This document shows positions 8,454 to 17,416 of a DNA stretch of 64,000 nt, piece after piece (within the stretch, counting starts at the first letter, position 1; each line of letters opens with the position of its first letter). Source of the stretch: Lentisphaeria bacterium (lineage in GTDB: Bacteria > Verrucomicrobiota > Lentisphaeria > Oligosphaerales > Oligosphaeraceae); contig JAEEYQ010000003.1 of the NCBI GenBank assembly GCA_016288215.1, positions 1-64,000 of the forward strand, read 5' to 3'. Both the position numbers and the translations under genes were made by a program. The notes under the pieces were generated by a model. The model was given only the letters and a program-made list of their open reading frames with translations. It did no database searches and was not told the origin of the DNA.

Positions 8454-9257
8454 TTACAGCTCTTCGCCCACCTGCCAGCGGACGAAGCGGACAACCTTCA
8501 CCTTGGGGGCGAGCTTCTCAAGGGTCGTCTTGTCATCGTTGATCCAGGCCTGCTTGGAGAGGCAGACTTCCGTGTACCACTTGTTCAGCTTGCCCATGAC
8601 AATCTTGTCAATCATGGCCGCGGGCTTGCCTGCCATCTGGGCGGCGGCAATCTCCCGTTCCTTGTCCAAAACGGACTGCGGCACATCGGCCGGCGTGATG
8701 TATTGGGGATTGTAGGCGGTGATGTGCATGCAGATGTCCATGAGCAGCTCATCGCTCACATCGCCTTCCGCATCCACCATGACGCCATAGGGCACGCCCG
8801 TGTGCAGGTAGACGCCAATTTTTCCGTTGGTTGTCCAGCGGATGACGCGGCGGATGTGCATGTTTTCGCCAATCTGGGCGATAAGAGCCTTCAGCTCGTC
8901 CTGATACTTGGCGGCCATCTTCTCGGAGATGTCACCGTTGTCCGTGAAGTCCGCCAGCGCGGAAGCGGCGAGCTTCTTGCCAAACGCCTTGAAATTATCG
9001 GTCTTGGCCACGAAGTCGGTTTCGCAGAGCAGCTCGACCAGCACGCCCGCATTGCCTTCCTGCAGCGTGAAGAACTTGCCGTTGGAGGCGGCGCGGCCGA
9101 CCTTCTTCTCGGCCTTCGCCAAACCCGCTTTGCGCAGATGCTCAATGGCCGCATCCATGTCGCCGTCAGTGGCCACCAAAGCCTTCTTGCATTCCATCAT
9201 GCCCAGACCGGTTTTCTGGCGCAGTTCATTGACCTGTGAGGCAGTAATCGTTGCCAT
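8454..9257 (-). CDS. tsf: Elongation factor Ts
   Basis: Nucleotide exchange factor for EF-Tu. The N-terminal UBA-like module (VNELRQKTGLGMMECKKAL) and the TDFVAKTDNFKAF core motif are diagnostic. The length is 267 residues. It lies 58 nt downstream of rpsB in the universal rpsB-tsf order, and a strong terminator follows. Confidence 0.97.
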   Translation of the reverse strand: MATITASQVNELRQKTGLGMMECKKALVATDGDMDAAIEHLRKAGLAKAEKKVGRAASNGKFFTLQEGNAGVLVELLCETDFVAKTDNFKAFGKKLAASALADFTDNGDISEKMAAKYQDELKALIAQIGENMHIRRVIRWTTNGKIGVYLHTGVPYGVMVDAEGDVSDELLMDICMHITAYNPQYITPADVPQSVLDKEREIAAAQMAGKPAAMIDKIVMGKLNKWYTEVCLSKQAWINDDKTTLEKLAPKVKVVRFVRWQVGEEL

Positions 9258-9315
9258 GTTTCATTTCCTTATATATAATATGGTATAGTGTTGTTCGACG
9301 GGGACGGCAAATGCC

Positions 9316-10089
9316 TTATGCGTTGGCGGGCTCTTCGGCCGCCTCTTCCGCCTCGCCCTTGTCCGCGACCACGGGAGCCGCCTCCGCCGCCTTCTGCAGC
9401 TTCTTGTTGGCGATGCTCAACCCCTCGGAGACCGCATTGGCCAGCGCATCCATGATGACCTTGATGGCGCGGAGGGCGTCGTCATTGCCGGGGATGACAT
9501 AGTCGATGTTGTCCGGATTGCAGTCGGAATCCACAATAGCCACCACAGGAATGCCCAGCTTGGAGGCTTCCTTGACGGCGATGTGTTCGCGGGCCACGTC
9601 CACGACCACCACGGCGGTGGGCAGGCCGTTCATGTTGGCGATGCCGCCCAACGCGGTCTGGAGCTTGCTCAACTCGCGGCGATAGCCGGCCACTTCCTTC
9701 TTCGGCAGCTGATCCAGCGTGCCGTCCGCATCCTGCTCCATGAGTTTCTTCATGTAGTTGACGCGGGTGTGGACCACCTTCTGGTTGGTCAGCGTGCCGC
9801 CCAGCCAGCGGTCGCACATATAGGGCATGTTCAGCCGTTCGGCGATTTCACGGACGCATTCCTGAGCCTGACGCTTGGCGCCGACGAACAGGATCTGCCC
9901 ACCCTGGGCCGCCACATCCTGCAGATAATCGCAGGCCTGGGCCAGCTGGCGCATCGTGACCGTCAGATCAAAGATCGTGATGCCGCCGCGGGTGCCATAG
10001 ACGTACTTCTTCATTTTGGGGTTCCAGCGTTTGGTCTTATGACCGAAATGCACGCCGGCTTCGAGTAAATCAGTGATGTTGGTCTGCAC
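9316..10089 (-). CDS. rpsB: 30S ribosomal protein S2
   Basis: Small-subunit protein that binds 16S rRNA. LLEAGVHFGHKTKRWNPKM, FVGAKRQAQECV, RWLGGTLTN and AIVDSDCNPDNIDYVIPGNDDA are S2 signatures. I propose GTG 10089 as the start: AAAAGGA lies 8 nt upstream and the result has the usual short N-terminus before LLEAGVHFGH. ATG codons at 10107 and 10119 are in frame but lack spacing. The C-terminus has an acidic Ala/Glu-rich tail. The 10090-10476 spacer holds divergent promoter regions for rpsB and the efflux operon. Confidence 0.95.
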   Translation of the reverse strand: MQTNITDLLEAGVHFGHKTKRWNPKMKKYVYGTRGGITIFDLTVTMRQLAQACDYLQDVAAQGGQILFVGAKRQAQECVREIAERLNMPYMCDRWLGGTLTNQKVVHTRVNYMKKLMEQDADGTLDQLPKKEVAGYRRELSKLQTALGGIANMNGLPTAVVVVDVAREHIAVKEASKLGIPVVAIVDSDCNPDNIDYVIPGNDDALRAIKVIMDALANAVSEGLSIANKKLQKAAEAAPVVADKGEAEEAAEEPANA

Positions 10090-10387
10090 GATGCATGTCC
10101 TTTTCATCAGCCCGGACACTTTGCCTATGCCATTTGCAACGTCTAGACGCCGCTGTAACCCCTTGGCATTTCGAAATGTCCATATGGTTCAGGTATTCCC
10201 GCCGGAACCGGGGGATCGGTTCTTTGTCCAATGAGTCACGCCCTTGCGCGAAACTCCGACGGGAAAGAAAGCAGTTTAATATAATGCGGTTCCGCGAAAA
10301 TGAAAGCCGAGAACATGGAGATTATTCTTTTCGACGTCCAATACACCCCATTATTCTAAAAAAACTGCAAAGAGTGGGGTTGTCCAT

Positions 10388-10415
10388 TTGACAGGATGAA
10401 ACGATGCAGTAAATT
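10388..10415 (+). promoter_or_regulatory. Promoter of the RND efflux operon
   Basis: A consensus -35 TTGACA (10388-10393) is 16 bp from TAAATT (10410-10415). The predicted start near 10422 puts the 13-bp tandem repeats (10419-10455) inside the 5' untranslated region. Confidence 0.65.
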
Positions 10416-10418
10416 AAA

Positions 10419-10455
10419 TGACTGTTTGAATTGACTGTTTGAATTGACTGTTTTA
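10419..10455 (+). repeat. Three tandem 13-bp repeats in the efflux operon leader
   Basis: TGACTGTTTGAAT occurs at 10419-10431 and 10432-10444, then TGACTGTTTTA at 10445-10455. The last copy abuts the ribosome site (CAGGAGAAA). A role as regulator binding sites or a translational control element is inference. Confidence 0.8.
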
Positions 10456-10476
10456 CGCAGGAGAAAGGCCATCTGA

Positions 10477-11874
10477 ATGATGTCACGCCATATGCCATTG
10501 ATTCTGGCCTCCGCGTGTCTGCTGCATGGCTGCGCCAGCCTCAAGGATCCGGAGAAGGTCCGTCAGGAACACATCCAGGCCTTCAGCCAGACATTGGAGG
10601 CGGATGTGGCGAGGGAGCTTCAGCATCCTCTGTCTCTCATTGACTGCCAGCGGATCGCCATGGCCCGCAACTACGACGTCCGCCAGGCTGCCCTGAAGCA
10701 GGCACTGTCCGAGCTGGACAAGGACATCGCCTTCGCGAATTTTCTTCCGACGGTGACGGCGAAAGCCGGTCTGACCACCTGGAGCCGTCCGCAGCGGATG
10801 AACGGAGCGCAGCTGTCCGACAAAACGACACGGACGGCGCAGATTGACGCAACGCTTCCCATTCTGGTTCCGGCCGTCTGGTTCATGTATGCCAACAGCC
10901 AGCTTGGGGCGGAGGTCTCCGAGCTGGCCGCCCACTTCACCCGGCAGGCCATCACCCTGTCCGTCAGCATCTCCTATTACCAATGTCTCATCGCGGAGGA
11001 CCGGGTTGCCACGCTGACAGCGCAGACCGCCGCCGCCAAGAGCCAGTACGAACGTGTCAAAGGCCTTGCGGACGAGGGGTTTGTGACACAATGGGAATGT
11101 GGTCAGGCCCATTATCTTCACGAAGCCCGCGCGGCGGAGCTGGAGAAGGCCCGCCGCAATCTCCAGACCACCTACGGAGAGCTTTTGGAGGCCATGGGCT
11201 TTGCCCCCACCCACGCAATCGCCTTGTCCCGAAACGACATGACCCTTGAACTGCCCCAAGCCACCATGGAAGAGCTGATTCTCCAGGCCCTGAGCTCCCA
11301 CCCCTCCCTGTCCATTGCGGATAGGAACATCGTCATGCAGGAAAACGCCGTCCGAAAGGCCATTGCGGATTTTCTGCCGACCTTGGGGGCCTTTGTCCAC
11401 AAAGGATGGACCAGCGACAGCTTCACCACCCCCGCCCGCACGCTGTACGGCGGCTTCTCCGCCGCCATGGACCTGTTCAAGGGCTTCGCCAACACAGCGG
11501 CCTACAAGCAGGCGAAACTCCATCGCAAGTCGGCGGAGCTGGACAGGGAGGCGACCTTTCTGTCCATCATGCTGGAAGTCATGAAGTCGGTGGCGAAGAT
11601 TCAGGACGCGACCGCCGAGCTGAAGGTGGGGCTGTTGGCCTACGAGACGGCGAAGGCGAAGGCGGATGACTTTGAAAAACGGCAGAAGGAAGGTCTGCTG
11701 CCCATGAACGAGCTGCTGGACGCCCAAGCGGACAGAGACGATGCGCAGGCGGTTCTGGATGCCCTTAAATATCAACAGTTTCTGGCTCTGGCGAACCTGA
11801 AGATGGCCATGGGGACCATTGAGCCCCCGCCTCCCATGGAGGAGTCAGCCCAAGACGATGCAACGCAGAAATAG
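10477..11874 (+). CDS. TolC/OprM-type outer-membrane efflux lipoprotein
   Basis: 465 residues with a lipoprotein signal (LILASACLLHGCAS, lipidated Cys near residue 20), followed by two outer membrane factor repeats rich in long coiled-coil helices (for example TAAAKSQYERVKGLADEGFV and ELLDAQADRDDAQAVLDALK). It should trimerise into the exit duct of the tripartite pump encoded by the next two genes. Sixteen nucleotides separate it from the fusion protein gene. The start could be either of two adjacent ATGs; AGGAG lies about 13 nt upstream, a slightly long spacing. Confidence 0.9.
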   Translation: MMSRHMPLILASACLLHGCASLKDPEKVRQEHIQAFSQTLEADVARELQHPLSLIDCQRIAMARNYDVRQAALKQALSELDKDIAFANFLPTVTAKAGLTTWSRPQRMNGAQLSDKTTRTAQIDATLPILVPAVWFMYANSQLGAEVSELAAHFTRQAITLSVSISYYQCLIAEDRVATLTAQTAAAKSQYERVKGLADEGFVTQWECGQAHYLHEARAAELEKARRNLQTTYGELLEAMGFAPTHAIALSRNDMTLELPQATMEELILQALSSHPSLSIADRNIVMQENAVRKAIADFLPTLGAFVHKGWTSDSFTTPARTLYGGFSAAMDLFKGFANTAAYKQAKLHRKSAELDREATFLSIMLEVMKSVAKIQDATAELKVGLLAYETAKAKADDFEKRQKEGLLPMNELLDAQADRDDAQAVLDALKYQQFLALANLKMAMGTIEPPPPMEESAQDDATQK

Positions 11875-11890
11875 AGAACAGGGAAAACAT

Positions 11891-13048
11891 ATGGTCAAGA
11901 CATGGATCATGGGAATCGGGCTGGCACTGCTGGTTTGCGGCTGCCGCGAACAGGAGAAGGAAGGCGCCACGGAGACGGTCAGAGTCATTCCAGTCAAGGT
12001 CGTGCAGGTGACTCCCCATCGCTTTGAGAACAGCCTTGCGGTTCAGGGCAGCATGGAGGCGAAAAACACCGCCTCGGTGGCCGCCCGCCTGTCCGGCCCT
12101 CTGGAGGAGATTTGGGTGGACGAGGGGGACGCCGTGGTGGCCGGAGAGACGAAGCTGTTCTCCTGCGACGTGGTCAAGCAGGAGAAGCTGGTGGAGACGG
12201 CGGCGCTGCGGCTGGCCTCCACACGACAGGCGCTGAAGATTGCGGAGGCGCGGCGGGAGAAGGCGGAAGTCGCCCTGAAGAAAGCGGCGTTGGACAAGGA
12301 GCGGTTCCAGCGGCTGAAAGCCTCCGGCATCGCAACCGATAACGAATTGGAGCAGAATGAGTTACAATATGACGTAGCCACTGCGGACCTCAAGTTGGCC
12401 CAGGCATCGGAAGCTTCTGCGGCGCAAGATGTTAAGAATGCGGAGGCCAGTCTGGACATTGCGAAGAAGGATCTGTCGGACGGCGTGATTGTGGCTCCCA
12501 TCAGCGGCATGGTCAGCCAGCGGATGAAGGAGCCGGGAGAAAACGGCGGCAGCAGCAATCCCGTGTTGAAAATAGTGGACACGAAGCATTTGGAGGCCAC
12601 CGCCGCCATTCCCTCCGCCTACTATGGCGAAGTGAAGACGGGGAAGACCCAGGTTCGCCTTACCGCGAACGGACAGGACGCTGGCCTGCATACCGTGACC
12701 TACCGCAGCCCCACCATCGACACCCGTTTGCGCACCTTTGAAATCAAGGCAGCGGTTCCCGGGGACGATGAAAAGGGCATTGTGCCTGGCGCCATGGTGG
12801 AGCTGGCTCTCATCCTTTCGGCAAAGGAGGCCACTGCAGTTCCAACCCCCTGCGTGATCCATCGTCTGGGCAAGACCTTTGTCTTTGTGGTGAAGGACGG
12901 CACCGCCATCCAGCAGGAAGTGAAGACGGGGCTTCAACACGAAGGCTACACGGAAATCGTCGGCGAAGCGCTGTCGGCGGGAGTTCAGGTGGCCGTGGAG
13001 GGACAGGCGCTGCTGTCCGATGGCGCCGCCGTGAAAATACAGGAGTAG
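11891..13048 (+). CDS. RND efflux membrane fusion (periplasmic adaptor) lipoprotein
   Basis: 385 residues starting at ATG 11891. The signal GIGLALLVCGC indicates a lipid anchor. Then come the first barrel-sandwich half (RLSGPLEEIWVDEGDAVVAGE), a long alpha-hairpin (about residues 85-170, Ala/Glu/Lys-rich) and the second half (GVIVAPISGMVSQRMKEPGENG), followed by beta-barrel and membrane-proximal domains. It links the pump to the outer membrane channel. The RND gene follows after 3 nt, so translation is probably coupled. Confidence 0.92.
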   Translation: MVKTWIMGIGLALLVCGCREQEKEGATETVRVIPVKVVQVTPHRFENSLAVQGSMEAKNTASVAARLSGPLEEIWVDEGDAVVAGETKLFSCDVVKQEKLVETAALRLASTRQALKIAEARREKAEVALKKAALDKERFQRLKASGIATDNELEQNELQYDVATADLKLAQASEASAAQDVKNAEASLDIAKKDLSDGVIVAPISGMVSQRMKEPGENGGSSNPVLKIVDTKHLEATAAIPSAYYGEVKTGKTQVRLTANGQDAGLHTVTYRSPTIDTRLRTFEIKAAVPGDDEKGIVPGAMVELALILSAKEATAVPTPCVIHRLGKTFVFVVKDGTAIQQEVKTGLQHEGYTEIVGEALSAGVQVAVEGQALLSDGAAVKIQE

Positions 13049-13051
13049 GCC

Positions 13052-16000
13052 ATGTTTCTCGCAGATGCATCCATCAAACGTCCCGTTGCCATGTCCTGCC
13101 TGCTCATCGCGCTAATCGGGCTTGGACTGAACGCTTACCGCAAGCTGGCGGTGGACGAGCTGCCTCAGATCGACATCCCCTACATCAGCATCATGGTCAC
13201 CTGGGTTGGCGCCACGCCGGAGGAAATGGAAGTGGATGTGGTCAAGAAGCTGGAGGACGCCGTCTCCAGTCTGGACGGACTGAAGCACATTTATTCCTAT
13301 TGCATGGAAAATGTGGCCAATGTGGTCATGGAGTTTCAGCTGGACCGCAATGTGGACGTGGTCGCCGTGGATGTCCGCGAGAAGATTGACGCCGTCCTGG
13401 ACGATTTGCCGGCGGACTGCAATCGGCCGATCATTGAGAAGATTGACATCAACGCCACCAGCGTGGTCACGCTAGCTTTGACCGGAAATGCCACATTGGA
13501 CGAGCTTTACGACTATGCTGACAATACGCTCAGCGATCGGTTCAGCACCGTCTCCGGTGTCTCTAAAGTGGAGCTGGTGGGCGGCAACGAGATGGAGGTC
13601 CATGTGGAGCTGGACCGCAAGGCGCTGTCGGAGGCGGGGCTGACGACAGCCTCCATCATCGGCGCCCTGCGCGCGAATATCCTCTCCCTGCCTGCGGGGC
13701 GTGTACGGGAAGACGGCAACGAAGTCTCCGTCAAATTTGACGCGGAGTACTCCAGTCTGGAGGGCATCGCCGGCCTGGAAGTAGCCACGGTCAGCGGCAT
13801 GCGACGCTATCTGCGGGATTTCGCTCGCGTCTCCATGGCCAGCGAGGACATTCGCCAAAATGCCTTCATCGATGGAAAGCCCTGCATTCAGATGAACATT
13901 CTGAAGAAGGGGGAGGCCAACGCGGTGGCCGTCGTCTCCAAAATCCGCCGTCAGGTGGAGGACGTTCGCAAGATGCTTCCCCCCGGGCTGGAGCTCATCT
14001 GGTACAACGACTCCGGCAAATACGTTCAGGCGACGGCGAACAACACCTTGAGCGACATCCTGTCCGGCGTGGTCTTGTGCGCCCTCATTCTGCTGTTCTT
14101 CCTGGCCAACATCGGCTCCACGCTGATTGTGGCCATCAGCATGCCGCTGACCATCATCATCAGCATGTTCTTCCTGAACCTGATTGGCTATTCGCTGAAC
14201 ATCTCCACCCTGCTGGCCATCGGCCTCTCCGTCGGCATTCTGGTCTCCAACTCCATCGTGGTTCTGGAGAACGTGGTCAAACGCTTCCATGACATCTCCA
14301 ACCCATGGGAGGCGGCCCGCGTGGGGACCAACGAGGTGGCCATCGCTGTTCTGGCCTCCGCGGGAACCAACGTGGTGGTCATGCTGCCCATTGGCATGAT
14401 GAGCAGCATAATCGGCCTGATTTTCGTGCCCTTCGCGCTAACCACGCTCATCGTGAACGTGGTCTCCATCTTCATCAGCTTCACGCTGACGCCCATCCTC
14501 TGCGCCCTGTTCATCCGCCCCGCACGGCCAGGACGGGAAGGGCTCATGACCCGTTTGGGCAAGATGTGGGAGGCCAAGCTGACCTCCATCGGACAGGGCT
14601 ACGCCGCCGTTCTGCGCACCATCGCCCGCAGCCGCCTTGCCATCGTGGCACTTCTTCTGCTGCCCATCCTCCTGATGCTCCACGCCTTCTCCTTCGCCGG
14701 CAGCCTGGGCTTCACCTTCTTCAATCCGTCGGACCGTTCTGCCGTATTCGTAAGTCTCGAATTCCCAACATATTACGACCTTGATAAGACCGTGGAGCGC
14801 CTCAACGGCGTCGCAGAACGGCTCAAGGGGCTTTCAGACATAGAGCACATTCTGGCCACCGCCGGCAAGGTCAATTCCATGGGCAATGGCGCCAACGAGG
14901 CCGTCTACCTTTCCCAAATCCAGATGGTGTTCAAAGACAAGACCCAACGTCAATGGAACATCTTCCAAAGACTGGATGAAATCAGCCACATGCTGGAAAA
15001 TGAGACGGACTGCATCGCCACGGTTGCCGTGGAAAGCGCCATGGGCGGACTCAGCACGCCAGTTAACCTGCAGATCAGCGGCGACAACTTGGATGACCTG
15101 AACCGCTACGGCCTCGCCATCGCCGACATGCTCCGCAACATCCATGGGACAGACTCCATCAACACCACCGTCCGAGACGGAAAGCCACAGCTGCTCATCA
15201 CCCCCAAACGCTCCATCATGGCCGATTTGGGCATCAGCGCACGGGATTTGGCGACCATCATGAGGGGCAATCTGGACGGCATTGAGGCCGCCACCTTCAA
15301 GCGAGGCGACCGCAGCTTTGACATCCGCGTCAAATACAACGAGCTCCCCGGCAAGGAGCAGGTCCGCCAGTTCCTGCTACCCGGGCGCAACGGTCAGCCC
15401 GTCCTTTTGGAAACTTATGCAGACATCTCCGAAACCCAGGTCCCCGTGATGATCAACCGCACGGACAAGATGCGCATCGTCAACGTCACCAGTACCTTAG
15501 CCAAAGACGGCAAACTGGGACTCATCATGAATGAAATCAACCGACAAGTGGCAGAGAAAAATCTCCTGCCTACCGGCTATAGCCTGAAAGCCGCCGGCGA
15601 CGCGGAATTCATGGAAGAGGGCATCAAGGACTTCATCGAGGCGGCGCTGCTGGCGATTTTCCTAACCTACCTGACCCTTTCCGCCATTTTGGAGTCCTTC
15701 GTCCGCCCGTTCCTGATTCTCTTCACCCTTCCGTTGGGACTCATCGGCGTCTTGTGGTCGCTGCGACTGACTGGCGAGGGAATCTCCATCTTCGTCATGT
15801 TGGGCATCGTCATGCTCATCGGCGTGGTCGTCAATGCGGCGGTGCTGATCATCGACCGACTGTCCCAGCTGACCGCGCAGGGCATGAGCCGACGTGAGTC
15901 CATGCTGCACGCCGTGGCGGACACCTTCCGCGCCGTGCTCATGGTGATTCTCGCCTCCAGCCTTGGCATGCTGCCGCTGGCGTTGGGAAGAGGTCTTGGC

Positions 16001-16147
16001 AGCGAACTGCGCACGGGCATCGGCATCGCGTCCACTGGCGGCGTCATCGTCTCCGGCATCCTTTCCCTTCTGGTGCTTCCGCTGCTCTATATCCTCTTCA
16101 CGCCCAAAGACAAAGGAGAAAAACTCCCTACGGATAACGGGAGATAG
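13052..16147 (+). CDS. RND-family efflux permease with atypical proton relay
   Basis: 1031 residues with two repeats of six transmembrane helices and large periplasmic loops, as in AcrB. The N-terminus FLADASIKRPVAMSCLLIAL is typical. In TM4 the usual V-D-D reads V-S399-N400 (GILVSNSIVVLENV). In TM10 the AcrB Lys940 position is N928 (GVVVNAAVLIID), while the Arg in TM11 (ADTFRAVLM) is kept. This combination fits a divergent subfamily with a different coupling residue set; the substrate is unknown. It is the third gene of the operon, with CAGGAG just upstream. Confidence 0.9.
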   Translation: MFLADASIKRPVAMSCLLIALIGLGLNAYRKLAVDELPQIDIPYISIMVTWVGATPEEMEVDVVKKLEDAVSSLDGLKHIYSYCMENVANVVMEFQLDRNVDVVAVDVREKIDAVLDDLPADCNRPIIEKIDINATSVVTLALTGNATLDELYDYADNTLSDRFSTVSGVSKVELVGGNEMEVHVELDRKALSEAGLTTASIIGALRANILSLPAGRVREDGNEVSVKFDAEYSSLEGIAGLEVATVSGMRRYLRDFARVSMASEDIRQNAFIDGKPCIQMNILKKGEANAVAVVSKIRRQVEDVRKMLPPGLELIWYNDSGKYVQATANNTLSDILSGVVLCALILLFFLANIGSTLIVAISMPLTIIISMFFLNLIGYSLNISTLLAIGLSVGILVSNSIVVLENVVKRFHDISNPWEAARVGTNEVAIAVLASAGTNVVVMLPIGMMSSIIGLIFVPFALTTLIVNVVSIFISFTLTPILCALFIRPARPGREGLMTRLGKMWEAKLTSIGQGYAAVLRTIARSRLAIVALLLLPILLMLHAFSFAGSLGFTFFNPSDRSAVFVSLEFPTYYDLDKTVERLNGVAERLKGLSDIEHILATAGKVNSMGNGANEAVYLSQIQMVFKDKTQRQWNIFQRLDEISHMLENETDCIATVAVESAMGGLSTPVNLQISGDNLDDLNRYGLAIADMLRNIHGTDSINTTVRDGKPQLLITPKRSIMADLGISARDLATIMRGNLDGIEAATFKRGDRSFDIRVKYNELPGKEQVRQFLLPGRNGQPVLLETYADISETQVPVMINRTDKMRIVNVTSTLAKDGKLGLIMNEINRQVAEKNLLPTGYSLKAAGDAEFMEEGIKDFIEAALLAIFLTYLTLSAILESFVRPFLILFTLPLGLIGVLWSLRLTGEGISIFVMLGIVMLIGVVVNAAVLIIDRLSQLTAQGMSRRESMLHAVADTFRAVLMVILASSLGMLPLALGRGLGSELRTGIGIASTGGVIVSGILSLLVLPLLYILFTPKDKGEKLPTDNGR

Positions 16148-16150
16148 CCC

Positions 16151-16951
16151 ATGGACGAAAAGGAAAGGGAAGCCCAGGCCCGACGGCTGCTGCAGAAGCT
16201 GTGCAAGGAGGCCAGCCACACCGTCCGCCGCTTCAATATGATCGAGGCCGGAGACCGCATTCTCGTGGGGCTCAGCGGCGGCGAGGACAGCCTGACCCTG
16301 ATGCACGTCCTCAGTCGAATGCAGCGGCGGGCTCCCTTTCACTTCGACCTCTTCGCAGTCACCGTGGACATGGGCTACGGCGTGTTTGACCGCCAGGGAC
16401 TGGCGGACTACTGTCAGCGGCAAAACTGGCCATGGGAACTCATCACTCTGCCGGGTCAGCAACTCCTGCAGGAGAAGGAGGCGGAAAAACGCCCCTGCTC
16501 CCTGTGCTCCCGCCTGCGGCGCGGCCAGCTTCACGGCGCCGCCGACCGCCTCTCCTGCAACAAAATCGCTCTTGGGCAACAGGCGGACGACCTCTGCGTC
16601 AGTCTGCTCATGGCCCTGTTCCGCGGCGGCGGCCTGAAGACCATGGGAGCCAATGTGGCGGCGGACGGCAGCAGCAAACGCCTCATCCGCCCCCTGTGCA
16701 TGACCGCCAAAAGCCAAATCCACGAATATGCCCTGCTCATGGACTATCCAGCCGTCCGTTCATGCCCCTACCAGAAGACCTTGCAGGAGCAGGGAGACCG
16801 CCATTGCCTCGAGCAGCTCCTCCAGCAGCTTGAACCCCGCTTCCGCGACATCCGCAGCGCCATGCTCCACAGCATGGGAGACGTCCGGCTCGCCCATCTG
16901 CTGGACGAACGCTACCTGAACGCCTCAGACCCGGATCATGGAAAGCTCTGA
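16151..16951 (+). CDS. ttcA: TtcA-family tRNA 2-thiocytidine synthase
   Basis: PP-loop ATPase that thiolates cytidine 32 of tRNAs using an Fe-S cluster. SGGEDS (residues 42-47) is the PP-loop, C116-x-x-C119 (CSLC) is the cluster motif, and C205 (SCPYQ) is a likely third ligand. The 266 residues are slightly short of TtcA (about 310). It starts 3 nt after the RND stop, with GGGAG upstream, so a tRNA modification gene is cotranscribed with an efflux pump. TilS-like or other TtcA-group specificity cannot be excluded. Confidence 0.85.
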   Translation: MDEKEREAQARRLLQKLCKEASHTVRRFNMIEAGDRILVGLSGGEDSLTLMHVLSRMQRRAPFHFDLFAVTVDMGYGVFDRQGLADYCQRQNWPWELITLPGQQLLQEKEAEKRPCSLCSRLRRGQLHGAADRLSCNKIALGQQADDLCVSLLMALFRGGGLKTMGANVAADGSSKRLIRPLCMTAKSQIHEYALLMDYPAVRSCPYQKTLQEQGDRHCLEQLLQQLEPRFRDIRSAMLHSMGDVRLAHLLDERYLNASDPDHGKL

Positions 16952-17059
16952 CTTTCAATAATATAGCGAATCGGAAGAAGGCCACGGACCACACGGAAGG
17001 ACACCGAATACACGGACGTCTCCCTTCCTTTTCGCAAAGGGTCTAAAGTCCCTCAATCG

Positions 17060-17392
17060 CTAATTGCCGAAAAGCCGCTTCTTCTCCTGCAGAATCGTCG
17101 TCAGGAGGGAAGAATAGTCCATGGGGGTTTCCTTGCGAAGCAGTTCGGTCATTTCATTGACAGGATTGAAAAGAGGGGTCAAGGCCAGGTTTCCCAAAAC
17201 ACCCTTGAGGGAGTGTGCGGCGTCAAAGGCCTCCTTCAGATTGCCGTCGGCCAACGCGGTCTGAAGCTTTTCGAAAGACGGCTCCTTCGCCAGCAACCCC
17301 ACCATGCGGAGATAGAAATCCTCTTTTCCAAAGCATCTGGCCAGGCCCTCGTCCACATTGGCGCCATAATCCCGTAGTTCTTGAATGGTCAT
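17060..17392 (-). CDS. HPt domain phosphotransfer protein
   Basis: Single-domain histidine phosphotransfer protein of 110 residues. The phosphoacceptor motif is AAHSLKGVLGNLAL near residue 60, in a predicted four-helix bundle. AGGAGAACAGG precedes ATG 17392. It starts 24 nt after the permease-kinase fusion, so it probably relays phosphate from the receiver domains of the two upstream hybrid kinases to a response regulator. None with an output domain is encoded in this window. Confidence 0.9.
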   Translation of the reverse strand: MTIQELRDYGANVDEGLARCFGKEDFYLRMVGLLAKEPSFEKLQTALADGNLKEAFDAAHSLKGVLGNLALTPLFNPVNEMTELLRKETPMDYSSLLTTILQEKKRLFGN

Positions 17393-17416
17393 CCTGTTCT
17401 CCTGTTGATTGCCGCG

